Shown here: in pieces, positions 51,907 through 60,951 of the stretch
Numbering within the stretch: the first letter of the stretch is position 1
How the letters are laid out: each line of letters opens with the position of its first letter
Assembly: GCA_964560875.1 (NCBI GenBank)
Contig: CAZLMW010000017.1
Location: 23,613-87,612 of the forward strand
Source: CAZLMW01 sp964560875
GTDB taxonomy: Bacteria > Myxococcota_A > UBA9042
Length of the DNA stretch: 64,000 nucleotides
Direction: 5' to 3'
The notes under the pieces: generated by a model
What the model was told of the DNA's origin: nothing
The model's database searches: none
Seen by the model: only the letters and a program-made list of their open reading frames with translations
Translations under genes and position numbers: made by a program

Positions 51907-52329
51907 TCAATCGCCGCGATACTTGCCGCGCATCTTCTTGGTGTCGCCGCGCCGCTTCTTCCCGTCGAGCCGCCGACGGATCGAAGCTCGTGTCGGTTTG
52001 GTCTTCTTGCGCGGTTTGGGCGGGTGCCATACCTGGCGCAGCAGGTCGGCGAGCCGCTTGAGACAGTCGGCGAGGTTGGTCGTCTGGCTGCGGCTTTGCT
52101 GCGACTCGATTCGAATACGTCCATCGCTGTCGAACAACCCGGGCCGCCTGTCGCGCAGCCGCCTGAGAACGCCGCGAGGCACGGCTGCCAGGTTCGGATC
52201 GAAGGTGAGCTCGACCCGCGTGCTGGTCTTGTTGACGTGTTGGCCGCCGGGGCCGGATGCGCGCACGGCCCGCCACGAGAGCGCGCTCGCCGGAATCGTG
52301 CATCGACTATTGACGGCGAGATCGTCCAT
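51907..52329 (-). CDS. arfB: Alternative ribosome-rescue factor, ArfB (YaeJ) family
   Basis: 140 residues. The peptidyl-tRNA hydrolase domain carries the GGQ loop at residues 28-30 (SGPGGQHVNKTSTRVEL). The Lys/Arg-rich C-terminal tail (KPRKKTKPTRASIRRRLDGK) is the part that enters the empty mRNA channel of stalled ribosomes. It hydrolyses peptidyl-tRNA on ribosomes lacking a stop codon. A tRNA-mimic recognition domain like that of RF1/RF2 is absent, separating it from class I release factors. Confidence 0.92.
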   Translation of the reverse strand: MDDLAVNSRCTIPASALSWRAVRASGPGGQHVNKTSTRVELTFDPNLAAVPRGVLRRLRDRRPGLFDSDGRIRIESQQSRSQTTNLADCLKRLADLLRQVWHPPKPRKKTKPTRASIRRRLDGKKRRGDTKKMRGKYRGD

Positions 52330-52389
52330 GGCGGCAGGTTAACGCTTCCTCGCGCCGGCGCCAGTCGTGCCGTGAAGGGCAGCGAGCGA

Positions 52390-53388
52390 TCAGTGGTTCC
52401 AGCCCTGCGGAGGTCGGGCATAACGCCGCGGCATGTTCGCGAAGGGACGCGCGGATTCCCGGCTGCGGAGCTCGCGTCGCCAGTCTGGACGTGGTCGTGG
52501 TCGGGTTCGGATTCCGAGGCGCTCGAGCCCGCGGCGGTTGTTGTAGCGCACGGTCAGGATCGACGTGGGGGTGTAGCTGGCGCGGACGAAGCGCGTTTCA
52601 TGGACCGGGCTGTGGCGGCGCTCGCCGAACTTGGTGCCGAGGCCGGCGCGGTCTTCTCGCGGGCGGAATCGGCCGGACTTGCGACGCGCCTTGGGAGCTT
52701 CCCGCAGTCGTGTGGCTCGTCCGGATGCGCCAGCTGAAGGCCTGGGGCTGCGTGTCGCTGAGCTCTCGTTGTCGGTCATGTCGGGCACGGCGCGATCGTA
52801 CTCGCGTGGCGCTGGCTTCTTGCTGCGGTATCGGTACGTGCTCTTGCGCCGCCGGTAGTCGTGGTACCAGTAGCGACGGTAGCGGCGAACCTGCTTTCGA
52901 ACGACGCGGTGCCGGCGCTCTTTGTAGATCGCCACACCGATGACGCCAACTTCGCGGGCGTTGCCCATCCGCGCGGCGTAAGAATCGGCAACGCGGGAGA
53001 ACCGGAACGCGGCCACCGAACGCTTGGACACCCGGAAGCCATCGATGGTCACCTTGCCCCAGGGCTCGACGATGTAGCCGCGCTTGCGCCAGTTGGCGGA
53101 CCGCCCATCGATCGCATCGCGCCCATCGACCGACACAACCGCTTCGATCCGGCGACCGGTGTAGTTGCGCACGATGATGTCGTAGCGCTGCCCGCGCTTG
53201 CCCATGACGTAGGTACGTCCGCGGTGATGAAAGGTCGGCAACCGCGACCCCCAAGACGATCGCACCTCGACGCGATAGCCGTTGGTTCGGTCGCCGCGAT
53301 GGTGGCCAAAGGCGCTCGATCCCGAAGCGACGACAAGGACGATGGCGGTTACGAAGATGATGCCGATGTTGATGGCGACTTTCTGCAT
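52390..53388 (-). CDS. Secreted basic protein of unknown function
   Basis: 332 residues; GGGAGG lies 8 bases before the chosen ATG, and an upstream start is less likely. Signal peptide to about residue 28 (ASGSSAFG). A conserved-looking beta domain follows (about 35-160; VEVRSSWGSRLPTF, YDIIVRNYTGRRIEAVVSVD, GYIVEPWGKVTIDGF). The second half is very rich in Arg, Lys and Tyr (runs such as RRYRRYWYHDYRRR) and probably disordered or nucleic-acid/polysaccharide binding. I do not recognise the family. Confidence 0.6.
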   Translation of the reverse strand: MQKVAINIGIIFVTAIVLVVASGSSAFGHHRGDRTNGYRVEVRSSWGSRLPTFHHRGRTYVMGKRGQRYDIIVRNYTGRRIEAVVSVDGRDAIDGRSANWRKRGYIVEPWGKVTIDGFRVSKRSVAAFRFSRVADSYAARMGNAREVGVIGVAIYKERRHRVVRKQVRRYRRYWYHDYRRRKSTYRYRSKKPAPREYDRAVPDMTDNESSATRSPRPSAGASGRATRLREAPKARRKSGRFRPREDRAGLGTKFGERRHSPVHETRFVRASYTPTSILTVRYNNRRGLERLGIRTRPRPRPDWRRELRSRESARPFANMPRRYARPPQGWNH

Positions 53389-53513
53389 GACGTGCCTCCC
53401 GTGCTCCTGCACACCGGAAAGACGCATCACGCGCGCGAGCGATCTATTTATTGTCGCGGCTGAGCAAGCAAACCCACCGCAGAGGATCGTGCCCGAGCCA
53501 ACTGCCTGAAATT

Positions 53514-54965
53514 TCAGGCGCCGTCGAGGATGACTTCGGCGGGGCAGGCCGTCTGCCAGGTCGCCAGCCTCTTGCGGAGTTTGTCCAGCCGACGCTTCAT
53601 GGCGCGGCCCTGCTGACGGACCCGCTTCGGACTCGGTGCCCCGATCACGTCTCGCCGTGACAAGGCGCGACGGATATTCAGCGCATCGCGCACGTCCGCG
53701 ACCGGCAAACCGAGCGTCCTGGCGACGGCTGCTGCGCCGGCTCTGCGGAAGGTCGTGCCTTGGCGGCTCAGATCGGCGACGAGCGTTGCCACCCGCTCAT
53801 GCGCCTCGCGAAACGGGACGTCGTTGGCGACAAGTGCATCCGCGAGGTCGGTCGCGAGCAGGAAACCGCGGTCGAGTCCGTCGGCCAGCGCCTTCTTCTT
53901 CCACATGGCGGCGGCCATCATGGCGGTCAACAGGTCGATGCAGTCGCGCCACGTCGCCAACGCGTCGAAAACGGGCTCTTTGTCTTCCTGCATATCCTTG
54001 TTGTAGGCGAGCGGCAGGCCCTTCAGCGTCGTGATCAGCGCGACCAGATCCCCAAGGACCCGTCCGGCCTTGCCGCGCGCGAGCTCAGCCATGTCCGGGT
54101 TCTTCTTCTGCGGCATCAGCGATGAGCCGGTCGTAAACGCGTCGCGCAGCTTCAGGTATCCAAACTCCGCGCTGGCGAAGAGCACCAGTTCCTCGCCCAC
54201 GCGGCTGATGTGCGTCATGCCGATCGCGGCTGCAGCCATGGCCTCCACGAGGTGATCACGGTCGGAAACGGCGTCGAGGCTGTTGCGAGTGACCCCCGAA
54301 AAACCAAGCAATTCTGCGGTCCGCGCGCGGTTGATGGGCAGCGTGGTGCCGGCCAATGCGCCGCTCCCGAGAGGGCAGACGTCCGCGCGTTCAAGCGCGT
54401 CGAGGACACGATCCGCGTCGCGGAGGAAGGCTTCACAGTGGGCGAGCAGGTGATGGCCCAATGTGACTGGTTGCGCGCGTTGCAGGTGGGTGTAGCCGCA
54501 CATCGGCCATGCGGCGTAGTCGAGCGCCTGGGCAGCGAGCGACTCGACGAGCTCGACCAGCGCGTTGACGATCCCAGCCAACGTTCGTCGCAGCCACAAG
54601 CGTTCGTCGGTCGCCACCTGGTCGTTGCGTGAACGGGCGGTGTGAAGACGTCCGGCGGGTTCGCCAATGCGGTCCCGCAGCGCCGCTTCGATGTTCATGT
54701 GCACGTCTTCGCGCGCGTCGCTCCATTCGAAGTCACCGGCCTCGATGTCGGCCAGGATCGCGCGCAGCCCGCTCACGATCGCGCCGTGGTCCTCTGTTGT
54801 CAGGAGCGAAGCGTCGCGGAGCATCGTCGCATGGGCGACCGATCCAACGATGTCGTCCCGGGCCAGGAGCTGGTCGAAGCTCACCGACGCGTTCATCCGC
54901 TGCACCAGCGGGTGGGTGGCCTCCTCGTAGCCGCCGCCCCACAGTCGATCGCCTTTCGTCGCCAT
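53514..54965 (-). CDS. argH: Argininosuccinate lyase
   Basis: Splits argininosuccinate to arginine and fumarate, the last step of arginine synthesis. Full-length at 483 residues: HTARSRNDQVATDERLWLR, THLQRAQPVTLGHH, and the fumarase/aspartase signature GSSLMPQKKNPD with the catalytic Ser. GAGGAT lies 4 bases before the chosen ATG; the open frame upstream adds an Arg-rich stretch that is not conserved. The C-terminus has a short basic extension (RRLDKLRKRLATW). No other arginine gene is adjacent. Confidence 0.95.
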   Translation of the reverse strand: MATKGDRLWGGGYEEATHPLVQRMNASVSFDQLLARDDIVGSVAHATMLRDASLLTTEDHGAIVSGLRAILADIEAGDFEWSDAREDVHMNIEAALRDRIGEPAGRLHTARSRNDQVATDERLWLRRTLAGIVNALVELVESLAAQALDYAAWPMCGYTHLQRAQPVTLGHHLLAHCEAFLRDADRVLDALERADVCPLGSGALAGTTLPINRARTAELLGFSGVTRNSLDAVSDRDHLVEAMAAAAIGMTHISRVGEELVLFASAEFGYLKLRDAFTTGSSLMPQKKNPDMAELARGKAGRVLGDLVALITTLKGLPLAYNKDMQEDKEPVFDALATWRDCIDLLTAMMAAAMWKKKALADGLDRGFLLATDLADALVANDVPFREAHERVATLVADLSRQGTTFRRAGAAAVARTLGLPVADVRDALNIRRALSRRDVIGAPSPKRVRQQGRAMKRRLDKLRKRLATWQTACPAEVILDGA

Positions 54966-55078
54966 CTCATCCTCGCCGTGTAACCGCGCACGTGAACCGC
55001 CGCGGCCGCGAACCCTACGCCGTGTCGCAGGCGACGTAAAATGCCCGGTCCGGTGCGATTTCTCGGTTGGTTTTTCTG

Positions 55079-58000
55079 CTACTTCGGTGCGCCGCTGTTG
55101 ATCCACAGCTTCACGGCATCGGTGACGGCTGCGGGCAGCAACGGAGCGCCGCGCGGCATCTTGGCGCCGCAACCATGCACGGCTTTGGCGTCCAGCTTCA
55201 GCCACAAGAGGCTGTTGGCCGCGTTGCCGGGATCCACCTGCTTGCCGACCTTGCAGCTGCCGCCATTCGTCGGCTTGTTCACCATCGCCGTCCAGGCTTC
55301 CGCCGCGGAGCTACCGAAACCGATGCCGCCCGACTTGCCGCCGAGCACGTGACATGGCTTGCACGACTTCAACAGCACTTCTTTCCAGACCCAGCCGACC
55401 GAGGGTTTGCCGGACTTGCAGGCGCCCGCGGTGTTGAGCGCCGTGTGTTTGCAGCCGTCCTTCGCCTTCGGGTCGGTGCACGAATCGGCCGTGCATGGGT
55501 TGTGGTCGTCGCAGATCGACTTGCTCGGTGGGCCAGGTTTGCACTTTCCGGTCTGGCATTTGTCGCCGACGGTGCACACGACGCCGTCGCTGCACTTGGT
55601 CCCGTTACCGGCCGGTTTGTGCAGGCAAGTGCCGTCTTTGGCGTCGCAGCCGTCCGCGGTGCACACGTTCTTGTCGTCGCAGACCTTCGCCGTGCCCTTG
55701 CAGGCGCCGCCCACACACTTGTCGGATGTCGTGCACAGGCTGCCGTCGCTGCACTCGGTCTTGGGGTTGTTGACGAACTTGCACCAGCCCGTCGTCGTGT
55801 TGCAGCTGTCGTCGGTGCACAGCTTTTTGTCGTTGCAGCTCGCGTTGGACTTGCACGACGCGTCCCACACGTGGATGTCGTCGATGAACGGGCCGCTCCA
55901 GCTATTGGCAGCGCAGTCCTTCGAATAGAACTGAAAGCGCAGGCGGAACATCGTGCCCGCCCACTTGGACAGCCAATAGCCGCGGTAGTTCCATTTGCTG
56001 GTCGACCAGCCACCGGGCAGCGTCGCGACCAGCGTCCATGCCTTGACGCCCTCTTGCTTGGCCCAGATGCGCAGGTAGTCGGTGTGACCGGTCGTCGTCC
56101 ACTTGCCATTGACGTAGAAGCGGACCCGCAGCGGGGCGTTCTTCTTCATCTTTCGGGCGTCGATACGCGGCGTCACGGCCGACCCTTCCACACCGACCGT
56201 CGTATTGACCGGCTTGTTGCCGGGGCACACGTAGTTGGTGCCGTTGTTGAAGTTGAGCGAACACGTCGACGTCTTCGGCTTGGGCGCGGCCGGCGTCTTG
56301 TCGATGTGCCACTGCGGTCCGGGGCGATTCCAGAGCAGCCAGTTCTTATCTCGCGCCGCGCCACACGGGAACTTGGTGCCCCAGGGGATCGGCTGCGGAG
56401 CGTTGCTGCATCCCTTGATCGCCGCGTGGCTGCACTTGCCATCGCCGGTGTTGCACTTGTCGACCGTGCACGGGTTTCCGTCGGGGCAGTAATTGACGAC
56501 GCCGACGCACTTGGCGGCCTTGCACGCGTCCTTGATGGTGCATTTCTTGCCGTCGCTGCACGGTTTGGTGTTGGCCTTGTGCACGCAGCCCGACTTGGCG
56601 TCGCAGCTATCGTCCGTGCACAGGTTCTTGTCATCGCAGCTCTTCGTGGTGCCTTTGCACTTCCCTGCCGAGCACTTGTCGCCCGTCGTGCAGGCGTTGC
56701 CGTCTGAGCACGCGATCGTCAGCAGCTTCTTGCTGCACTTGCCGCCGCCACACACCGCTTGCGTGCAGGGGTTGCCGTCGTTGGGGCATTCGTAGGCGGT
56801 CTTGCATGTAATCGTGGACGGAAAGGTGCCTGTGCGGATGCGCAGATCGTCGACGAACCATCCTTTGCCGCTGTTGTTGCCGCCGTCCATCGAGTCGAAC
56901 TGCAGACGAACCTGCACCTTCTTGCCGCGCCACGCGTTCATCGCGATACGCACGAGCCGCCACTTGCCCTTGTCGTGGCGGTTGTCCAGCACAACGCCGG
57001 TCTGCGTCTTGAACCCATCGGCGCTGAACGCAATGCGGCGGCTGTCGACACCCACCGTCTTTTCGACATCGTGATACGACCAGAAGGAGAGCTCCAGTTG
57101 CCCGGTCGTCGGGACGGTCACGGCGGGCAACGTCGCGAGCCCGGCGACACGCTGCTTGCCGAGCTTGTAGTTGGTCCCGTTGTTGAAGTTGAGCGAGCAC
57201 GGCGGCGACACGGCCTTGGGCGCGGCGGGAGTCGAGTCGACGGCCCAGTGCGGGGCCCCGGCTGCCGGTTTGGCCGGCGCGAAGGTGATGCCCTTGGTGC
57301 CGCACGCGAACTTGTGTTCGGCGATGGTCTTGTAAAGGCACTTGGTCACGCCGTCGCACCGGCCCTTGGTGCAGGAATCAGCGGTTGTGCACGGAACGCC
57401 GTCGTTGCAGGGCACGCCGTCTTTGGCAGCGACATGCTCGCAGGTGGACGCGAAGGTGCCTTTCGGCTTGCAGACATCATGGGTGCACGCGTTGCCGTCA
57501 TCGCACGTGCCGGGCGCGATCTTGCCGGCGCATTTGCCCTTGGCGCAGACGTCGCCGGTCGTGCAGCCGTTGTTGTCGTTGCAGAACGTACCGTCGCTGA
57601 CCGCCTTGCCTTTCGCGCAGGCTCCCTTGGCGCATTTGCCGGTCCCGGTGCACGCGTCGTTGTCGTCGCATCCCGTCCCGTCCTTGATCGACTTGCCCGC
57701 ACAGCTGCCTTTTCCGTTGCAGACATCGCCGCTCGTGCAGCCCTGGCCGTCGTCGCACGCGCCTCCCGCTTTCGCTGCTCCGTGCCCGCAAGCGCCGGTT
57801 GCCTTGTTGCACGTGTCGAGCGTGCAATCGTTGCCGTCGTTGCAGTCCTTGGCGATTCCCGCGCACTGGCCGGCGGCGCATCGGTCCCCTGTCGTGCACT
57901 TGAGCCCGTCGTTGCAGGGGCTCAGCGCGGCCTTCGCCGTTGTTGAACACGCGCCGGCTTTGCAGACGTTCGTTGTGCAGGCGTTGCCGTCGTCGCAGTC

Positions 58001-59104
58001 CGAGGACTTCGCGCAGGTCGCGTCGATTATCGCCACGTCGTCGATGAACGGACCGGTGCCGTCGTTGCCTTTGCAGTCGACGCTCGAGAACGCGAACCGG
58101 AGGTAGAAGCGGTAGCCGGCCGCCGGCGCGAGGTCCGCCACGACCTTGTCCCAGCCGGAATCCGAGCTGTGGTCGTAGACGCCCAGGTTGGTCACGGCCC
58201 CGTCCACAACGCGAACCGCAGACACGGTCAGCTCGTCAGCGACGCCGGACTGCCACACACCGGAGAGGTTGAAGTGCAGCTGGATCCCCGCGCCTTTCTT
58301 GAGCTTTGTCGCGTCGAACACGCGGCTCTGCACCGCGCCCCAGACGCCGAACTGGGGACTGAGCGGTTTGCCGTCTGCGCAGGCGAAGTCCTTGCCGTTG
58401 TTGAAGTTCAGCGAGCACTTGGGCGACTTCGATCCTGGCTTGGCAGGCGTGGCGTCGACCGCCCATTTCGGCCCCCCTTTGCCGCCATCGAGCGAGAGGT
58501 CGGGCTTCCAGCCAGCGGGCAGGGCGCCGCACGCAAACGCCGTCTTGTAGGGCAGCTTCGCGTCGGGAACGCACGCGGCATCGACCTTATGCGAGCAGCC
58601 GGCAGGCCCGTGACAAGCATCTTTCGTGCAGATCTTTCCGTCGTCGCACGTCGCCTCGTCCGTGTCCCCGTCGCAGTCGTTGTCCTTTCCGTCGCAGATC
58701 TCTTTGACCGGCTTGCACGGTTGCGGGCTGGTGTCTTCGGGCGCTCCTGCATCGGCGCCAGGGCCGACGTCGTTCGCGCCAATGTCGGCCGACCCAGCGT
58801 CCTTGCTGGCGGTGTCGTTCGATCCCGCGTCGCCAGTCGTGCTGCCAGCGTCGTTTGCACCCGTATCCTGGTTGACGACCACGTCCGGCCCGATCAAGCC
58901 GGAGTCGGTCGGCGCGCCGCTGTCGGTGGGCGCGGTATCCAGGGTGTTTGTCCCCGAATCCACCCCCGAATCCTCCCCCGAATCCTTCGTCGTGTCAGCA
59001 ACGTGGGTATCGGTGGACGTCGCGGGCTGCGTGCCGGGCTCGTCGGCGCAAGCGACCATGCCCAATGCGACGACAGAATACAGAGAGGCGGCACGTAATC
59101 GCAT
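55079..59104 (-). CDS. Giant Cys-rich lipoprotein with three repeated modules and a C-terminal c-type heme site
   Basis: 1341 residues. Signal peptide ends at lipobox MVAC; then a long Asp/Thr/Gly/Ser-rich linker (to about 125). One MopE-type motif (CDGKDNDCDGDTDE) comes first. The body alternates blocks of CxDGxxCTxDxC-type Cys repeats (for example CNDGNDCTLDTC) with three copies of a module of about 180 residues that share a start of type FACG or FPCG, the stretch W-x-V/I-D-x-TPAAPK, and the invariant CSLNFNNG. The last 95 residues have a CxxCH heme motif (CKPCH) and a later Met (AKMPRGAPLL) as probable sixth ligand. Secretion and disulfide-rich structure are clear; function is unknown. Confidence 0.75.
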   Translation of the reverse strand: MRLRAASLYSVVALGMVACADEPGTQPATSTDTHVADTTKDSGEDSGVDSGTNTLDTAPTDSGAPTDSGLIGPDVVVNQDTGANDAGSTTGDAGSNDTASKDAGSADIGANDVGPGADAGAPEDTSPQPCKPVKEICDGKDNDCDGDTDEATCDDGKICTKDACHGPAGCSHKVDAACVPDAKLPYKTAFACGALPAGWKPDLSLDGGKGGPKWAVDATPAKPGSKSPKCSLNFNNGKDFACADGKPLSPQFGVWGAVQSRVFDATKLKKGAGIQLHFNLSGVWQSGVADELTVSAVRVVDGAVTNLGVYDHSSDSGWDKVVADLAPAAGYRFYLRFAFSSVDCKGNDGTGPFIDDVAIIDATCAKSSDCDDGNACTTNVCKAGACSTTAKAALSPCNDGLKCTTGDRCAAGQCAGIAKDCNDGNDCTLDTCNKATGACGHGAAKAGGACDDGQGCTSGDVCNGKGSCAGKSIKDGTGCDDNDACTGTGKCAKGACAKGKAVSDGTFCNDNNGCTTGDVCAKGKCAGKIAPGTCDDGNACTHDVCKPKGTFASTCEHVAAKDGVPCNDGVPCTTADSCTKGRCDGVTKCLYKTIAEHKFACGTKGITFAPAKPAAGAPHWAVDSTPAAPKAVSPPCSLNFNNGTNYKLGKQRVAGLATLPAVTVPTTGQLELSFWSYHDVEKTVGVDSRRIAFSADGFKTQTGVVLDNRHDKGKWRLVRIAMNAWRGKKVQVRLQFDSMDGGNNSGKGWFVDDLRIRTGTFPSTITCKTAYECPNDGNPCTQAVCGGGKCSKKLLTIACSDGNACTTGDKCSAGKCKGTTKSCDDKNLCTDDSCDAKSGCVHKANTKPCSDGKKCTIKDACKAAKCVGVVNYCPDGNPCTVDKCNTGDGKCSHAAIKGCSNAPQPIPWGTKFPCGAARDKNWLLWNRPGPQWHIDKTPAAPKPKTSTCSLNFNNGTNYVCPGNKPVNTTVGVEGSAVTPRIDARKMKKNAPLRVRFYVNGKWTTTGHTDYLRIWAKQEGVKAWTLVATLPGGWSTSKWNYRGYWLSKWAGTMFRLRFQFYSKDCAANSWSGPFIDDIHVWDASCKSNASCNDKKLCTDDSCNTTTGWCKFVNNPKTECSDGSLCTTSDKCVGGACKGTAKVCDDKNVCTADGCDAKDGTCLHKPAGNGTKCSDGVVCTVGDKCQTGKCKPGPPSKSICDDHNPCTADSCTDPKAKDGCKHTALNTAGACKSGKPSVGWVWKEVLLKSCKPCHVLGGKSGGIGFGSSAAEAWTAMVNKPTNGGSCKVGKQVDPGNAANSLLWLKLDAKAVHGCGAKMPRGAPLLPAAVTDAVKLWINSGAPK

Positions 59105-59239
59105 CTTCGAACAACTCCCCAGCCGCCATCACGAGGGACGATCGCGACGGCCGAACGAAAGCGTGGCGATCCTGTCGCGGCACGACAAGCACAAAGGGGC
59201 GCCGGGCGCCGTTTGCTTACAAACCAGAAAGCGAGGGGG

Positions 59240-60013
59240 CTACAGGTCGTCGACGCGCACGCAAATCGCGGTCACGTTGTCCTTGCCGCCATTCTCGCAG
59301 GCGGTGACGATCAGCGACTTGGCCATCTGCTCCATGTCGTCGACATGGGCGATCATGATGTCGCGGATCTGCGGATCGGTGATTTCGCCGTTGAGGCCAT
59401 CGCTGCACACCATGTAGACGTCGCCGACTTGCGGACGCACCTTCTCGATATCGACCGCGACGTCTTCTTTGAGGCCGCAGGCGCGCACGATGATGTTCTT
59501 GTGCGGGAAGTTCGCCTCTTCCTCGGGCGTGAGGACGGCCATCTTCTTGTAGTCGTTGAGCAGCGAATGGTCTTCAGTCAGCTGTTCAAGCTCGTTGTCG
59601 CGGAGCCGGTAGACGCGCGAATCGCCGACCCACCCAACGACGGCGTAATCCTCGTCGAAATGGATGCCCACGACGGTCGTGCCCATGTTCTTGAAGCGCG
59701 CGTCGGCGTGGCCCCTTTCCCAGATCGAGTAGTTGCACCACTTGACCCCGGCGTTGAACATGTTCTCGGCCATCGTGCGGCCGCGCTCTTCGCGTCCTGG
59801 CCACGTGGCATCGGAGTCGGCGCCGCACCGGGAATAGAACTCCTTCATCGTCGCGACAACCATCTCCGAAGCGACTTCGCCACAGGCGTGTCCGCCCATG
59901 CCGTCGGCAACTACGAAGAGATTCTCAGACGAGTAGACGAGGAGGTTGTCCTCGTTGTGGGCGCGCTTCCGGCCGACGTTGGTTTCGCCGTATGAAGTAA
60001 GACGGAGTGGCAA
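59240..60013 (-). CDS. PP2C-family serine/threonine phosphatase
   Basis: 257 residues with the full PP2C motif set: RKRAHNEDNLLV, FVVADGMGGHACGE, VVGWVGDSRVYRL, VCSDGLNG and GGKDNVTAI. The aspartates of the two-metal site are all present. Cytoplasmic, no membrane segment. In Myxococcota such enzymes oppose Hanks-type kinases. It is last in a minus-strand cluster with a second PP2C gene, but 142 bases separate it from the lipoprotein gene. Confidence 0.93.
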   Translation of the reverse strand: MPLRLTSYGETNVGRKRAHNEDNLLVYSSENLFVVADGMGGHACGEVASEMVVATMKEFYSRCGADSDATWPGREERGRTMAENMFNAGVKWCNYSIWERGHADARFKNMGTTVVGIHFDEDYAVVGWVGDSRVYRLRDNELEQLTEDHSLLNDYKKMAVLTPEEEANFPHKNIIVRACGLKEDVAVDIEKVRPQVGDVYMVCSDGLNGEITDPQIRDIMIAHVDDMEQMAKSLIVTACENGGKDNVTAICVRVDDL

Positions 60014-60154
60014 CGCTGCCTCCTATGCGACGCCAAGCCGCCGCTGGAATCCTAACCGCTGTAAGATTCTCGTCAAAGCCGTGGTCGGTTTGCCCGCGCC
60101 GGGGCGACGCCTGTACGCCGCGGACACCACGATTTCATCAGAGGTTCCCGATAT

Positions 60155-60928
60155 TTACAGCTTCCAGATCTTGACGTTGTCGAAGCGAATGTCCGACAGC
60201 CAGTTGTTGAACGCGAACCACTTGCCCTTGACGGGTTTGGCGTCGTCGTAGGCGATCATGAATTTGCCGTCGAGGTACCACCGGACGGCATTGTCTGTCC
60301 TCACGATAGTCCATTTGTACGACTTCGCACGCTCGACGCGCTGATGCGGCACCTGCACGACGCGGCGTGGTTCGTGTTCGCCCAGCCGGCAGATCGTGTT
60401 GATGGTGTTGCCCCAGCCGCCGTAGATAATCGAATAGCCGGCCTCGTGTTTTTGCTCGGTGGCGAACACTTCGCACTTGGTGTCGCCATCTTTGGACAGC
60501 GATCGCGCGGTGAACTCGACGCGCGTTTTTTCCGGCAAAGGGACATTCAGCCACACGCCACGGTTGCGGTCGTCATAGACCTCGACGCGGTTTGCCTTGA
60601 GCTCGCCCGCGGTCACGGTCCACTCGCCGGGCAGCTTCACGCTCCACTTGTCGCTCAGCCCCGGGCCGTCGAAGTTGTCTTCGAACACGAGCGAGCCACC
60701 CGTCAGGCCGTCCTTGCGCTTGGCGTGCTTGGAGTCGGTGGAGAGCTGATTTGCTCGCGTCTGTCGCGTCCGTTCGCGGGTGGCGATCTCGGCTTCGGTC
60801 GGTCGTGGCGGAGGCGGCTTGGGCGGCTGGCACGCGGCGGCGATCGACGCGCACAAAAGCACGACGACAACAGGCATCGACCCGGCCGATGCAGAGCACC
60901 GCGCCGGTAGCTGGGGGATGAACGGCAT
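60155..60928 (-). CDS. Lipoprotein with jelly-roll/LamG-like domain
   Basis: 257 residues from the chosen ATG 23 bases after the stop of the PP2C/cNMP gene; a start 17 codons later is possible. The signal peptide ends in AAAC. After a Pro/Arg-rich linker the rest is a concanavalin-like beta sandwich (SLVFEDNFDGPGLSDKW, WYLDGKFMIAYDD, DIRFDNVKIWKL), as in LamG or 3-keto-disaccharide hydrolase-type (DUF1080) domains. A sugar-binding role on the surface is plausible. Catalytic residues are not recognisable. Confidence 0.75.
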   Translation of the reverse strand: MPFIPQLPARCSASAGSMPVVVVLLCASIAAACQPPKPPPPRPTEAEIATRERTRQTRANQLSTDSKHAKRKDGLTGGSLVFEDNFDGPGLSDKWSVKLPGEWTVTAGELKANRVEVYDDRNRGVWLNVPLPEKTRVEFTARSLSKDGDTKCEVFATEQKHEAGYSIIYGGWGNTINTICRLGEHEPRRVVQVPHQRVERAKSYKWTIVRTDNAVRWYLDGKFMIAYDDAKPVKGKWFAFNNWLSDIRFDNVKIWKL

Positions 60929-60951
60929 TAGCCCGGCTTTGTCCTCACGGG

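Noticed and set aside
55067..56707. 546-codon plus-strand frame
   Set aside because: Antisense to the giant Cys-rich lipoprotein; no motif or ribosome site.
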